A DNA stretch of 64,000 bases, from positions 1,922,001-1,986,000 of the forward strand of contig NZ_CP173660.1 in the NCBI RefSeq assembly GCF_045038405.1, in the 5' to 3' direction. Of the stretch, positions 61,198-64,000 are shown one piece after another. Both the position numbers and the translations under genes were made by a program. The first letter of the stretch is position 1; every line of letters begins with the position of its first letter. The stretch is from Sellimonas caecigallum (GTDB taxonomy: Bacteria > Bacillota > Clostridia > Lachnospirales > Lachnospiraceae). Under the pieces are notes generated by a model that did not search any database, was not told the origin of the DNA, and saw only the letters and a program-made list of their open reading frames with translations.

Positions 61198-61622
61198 TCA
61201 AAAAAAGAAGGACGCTTTACCAGTGATGCGAGAGCTGAAGAGATTCAGGTTTCGGATGACTGATAAAGATCAGTCAAAGAGTGTGTTTACATTGCACCTC
61301 GCAGTAAAACTGCTCGGTCGCGTGCAGGCACGCTGGCCAATAAAATATCCCAATGCTTATGGATGCAAGCATCCAGCGCAGTGAAAATTTTATTGGACAA
61401 TGTACCTTGAAAACCGCATATAAGAAAAACAGATAGAAATATCAAGACATCCGAGGTCATGTTGAAAGACATGAACGCAAAAACCAAGTGAAAACACTTG
61501 AAACTATCAACCAACACATATAACGCTATATATGTGAGATTGAAAAATGCTCCGTGAAAGGGGAATAACTCGAGACAGAGTCTCTCGTTATCAGGCCTTT
61601 CGAAACCGCATTTTCAATCCAG
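61198..61622 (+). other. Spacer between 5S and 23S rRNA
   Basis: About 425 bases with no tRNA or protein gene. It includes a leader-like segment (TGTACCTTGAAAACCGCATA) and inverted repeats such as GATTGAAAAATGC (61538-61550) with GCATTTTCAATC (61608-61619), which form a hairpin just before 23S. The arm nearest 23S likely belongs to the 23S processing stem, whose other half is outside the window. Confidence 0.75.

Positions 61623-64000
<2,378 letters not shown>

Overview
The window comes from a low-to-mid GC, spore-forming member of the Clostridia, most likely a gut Lachnospiraceae. The evidence is the 16S rRNA sequence at the right end, an alpha/beta-type small acid-soluble spore protein, AddAB instead of RecBCD, ChW repeats on a lytic enzyme, strong AGGAGG ribosome binding sites, and SigA promoters with U-tract hairpin terminators. 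I cannot name the genus with confidence. Almost every gene is on the + strand. The clear exception is one IS110-family element. A tiny transcription unit near 15.3-15.45 kb may be a second.

Layout. 0-3.9 kb is a trans-translation and RNA quality-control block: rnr (cut by the window edge), smpB, a small acidic protein, an alpha/beta hydrolase and ssrA (tmRNA). Directly after ssrA (4.1-5.8 kb) is a holin-like protein and an amidase with six ChW repeats, which looks like a phage lysis cassette. 5.9-13.5 kb is carbohydrate use: a large lipoprotein alpha-L-rhamnosidase (GH78), then fruK-fruA and a DeoR regulator. 13.5-15.3 kb is a PadR-regulated ATPase plus 4-TM protein. 15.3-18.9 kb holds a possible minus-strand tiny transcript, an MBL-fold hydrolase and a two-component system. 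18.9-30.4 kb holds hisH-hisF, ung, a SmtB/CadC-type metal sensor, a TPR lipoprotein, hflX, addB-addA and a DUF1294 protein.

30.4-33.4 kb is a second PadR operon (PadR, HAAS/DUF4097 protein, PspC), then a spore protein and a degenerate WecB/TagA/CpsF-type protein. 33.5-38.8 kb is a CdaR-like regulator and a cell-wall division module (ftsE, ftsX, an EnvC-like M23 protein, a CtpA-type protease). 38.8-46.6 kb is the pyrimidine cluster pyrC-pyrF-pyrK-pyrD-pyrE, followed by three small membrane proteins and an M29-type aminopeptidase with a long N-terminal extension. 46.7-50.3 kb is purE-purM-purN-purD. 50.4-51.8 kb is a cysteine-synthase-like enzyme and a short GntR regulator. An IS110 element with a candidate bridge-RNA region (about 51.88-53.41 kb) sits between that regulator and clpC. 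clpC is translationally coupled to an MNT/HEPN pair. A small beta-rich protein and radA follow.

The right end is a ribosomal RNA operon with tandem promoters, 16S, then 5S between 16S and 23S, then the first ~2.4 kb of 23S. The 16S-5S-23S order is unusual, and there is no tRNA in the spacers. The features most worth following up are the rRNA order, the IS110 bridge-RNA region and its effect on the clpC promoter, the clpC-MNT-HEPN coupling, the lysis cassette beside ssrA, and the minus-strand micro-transcript.
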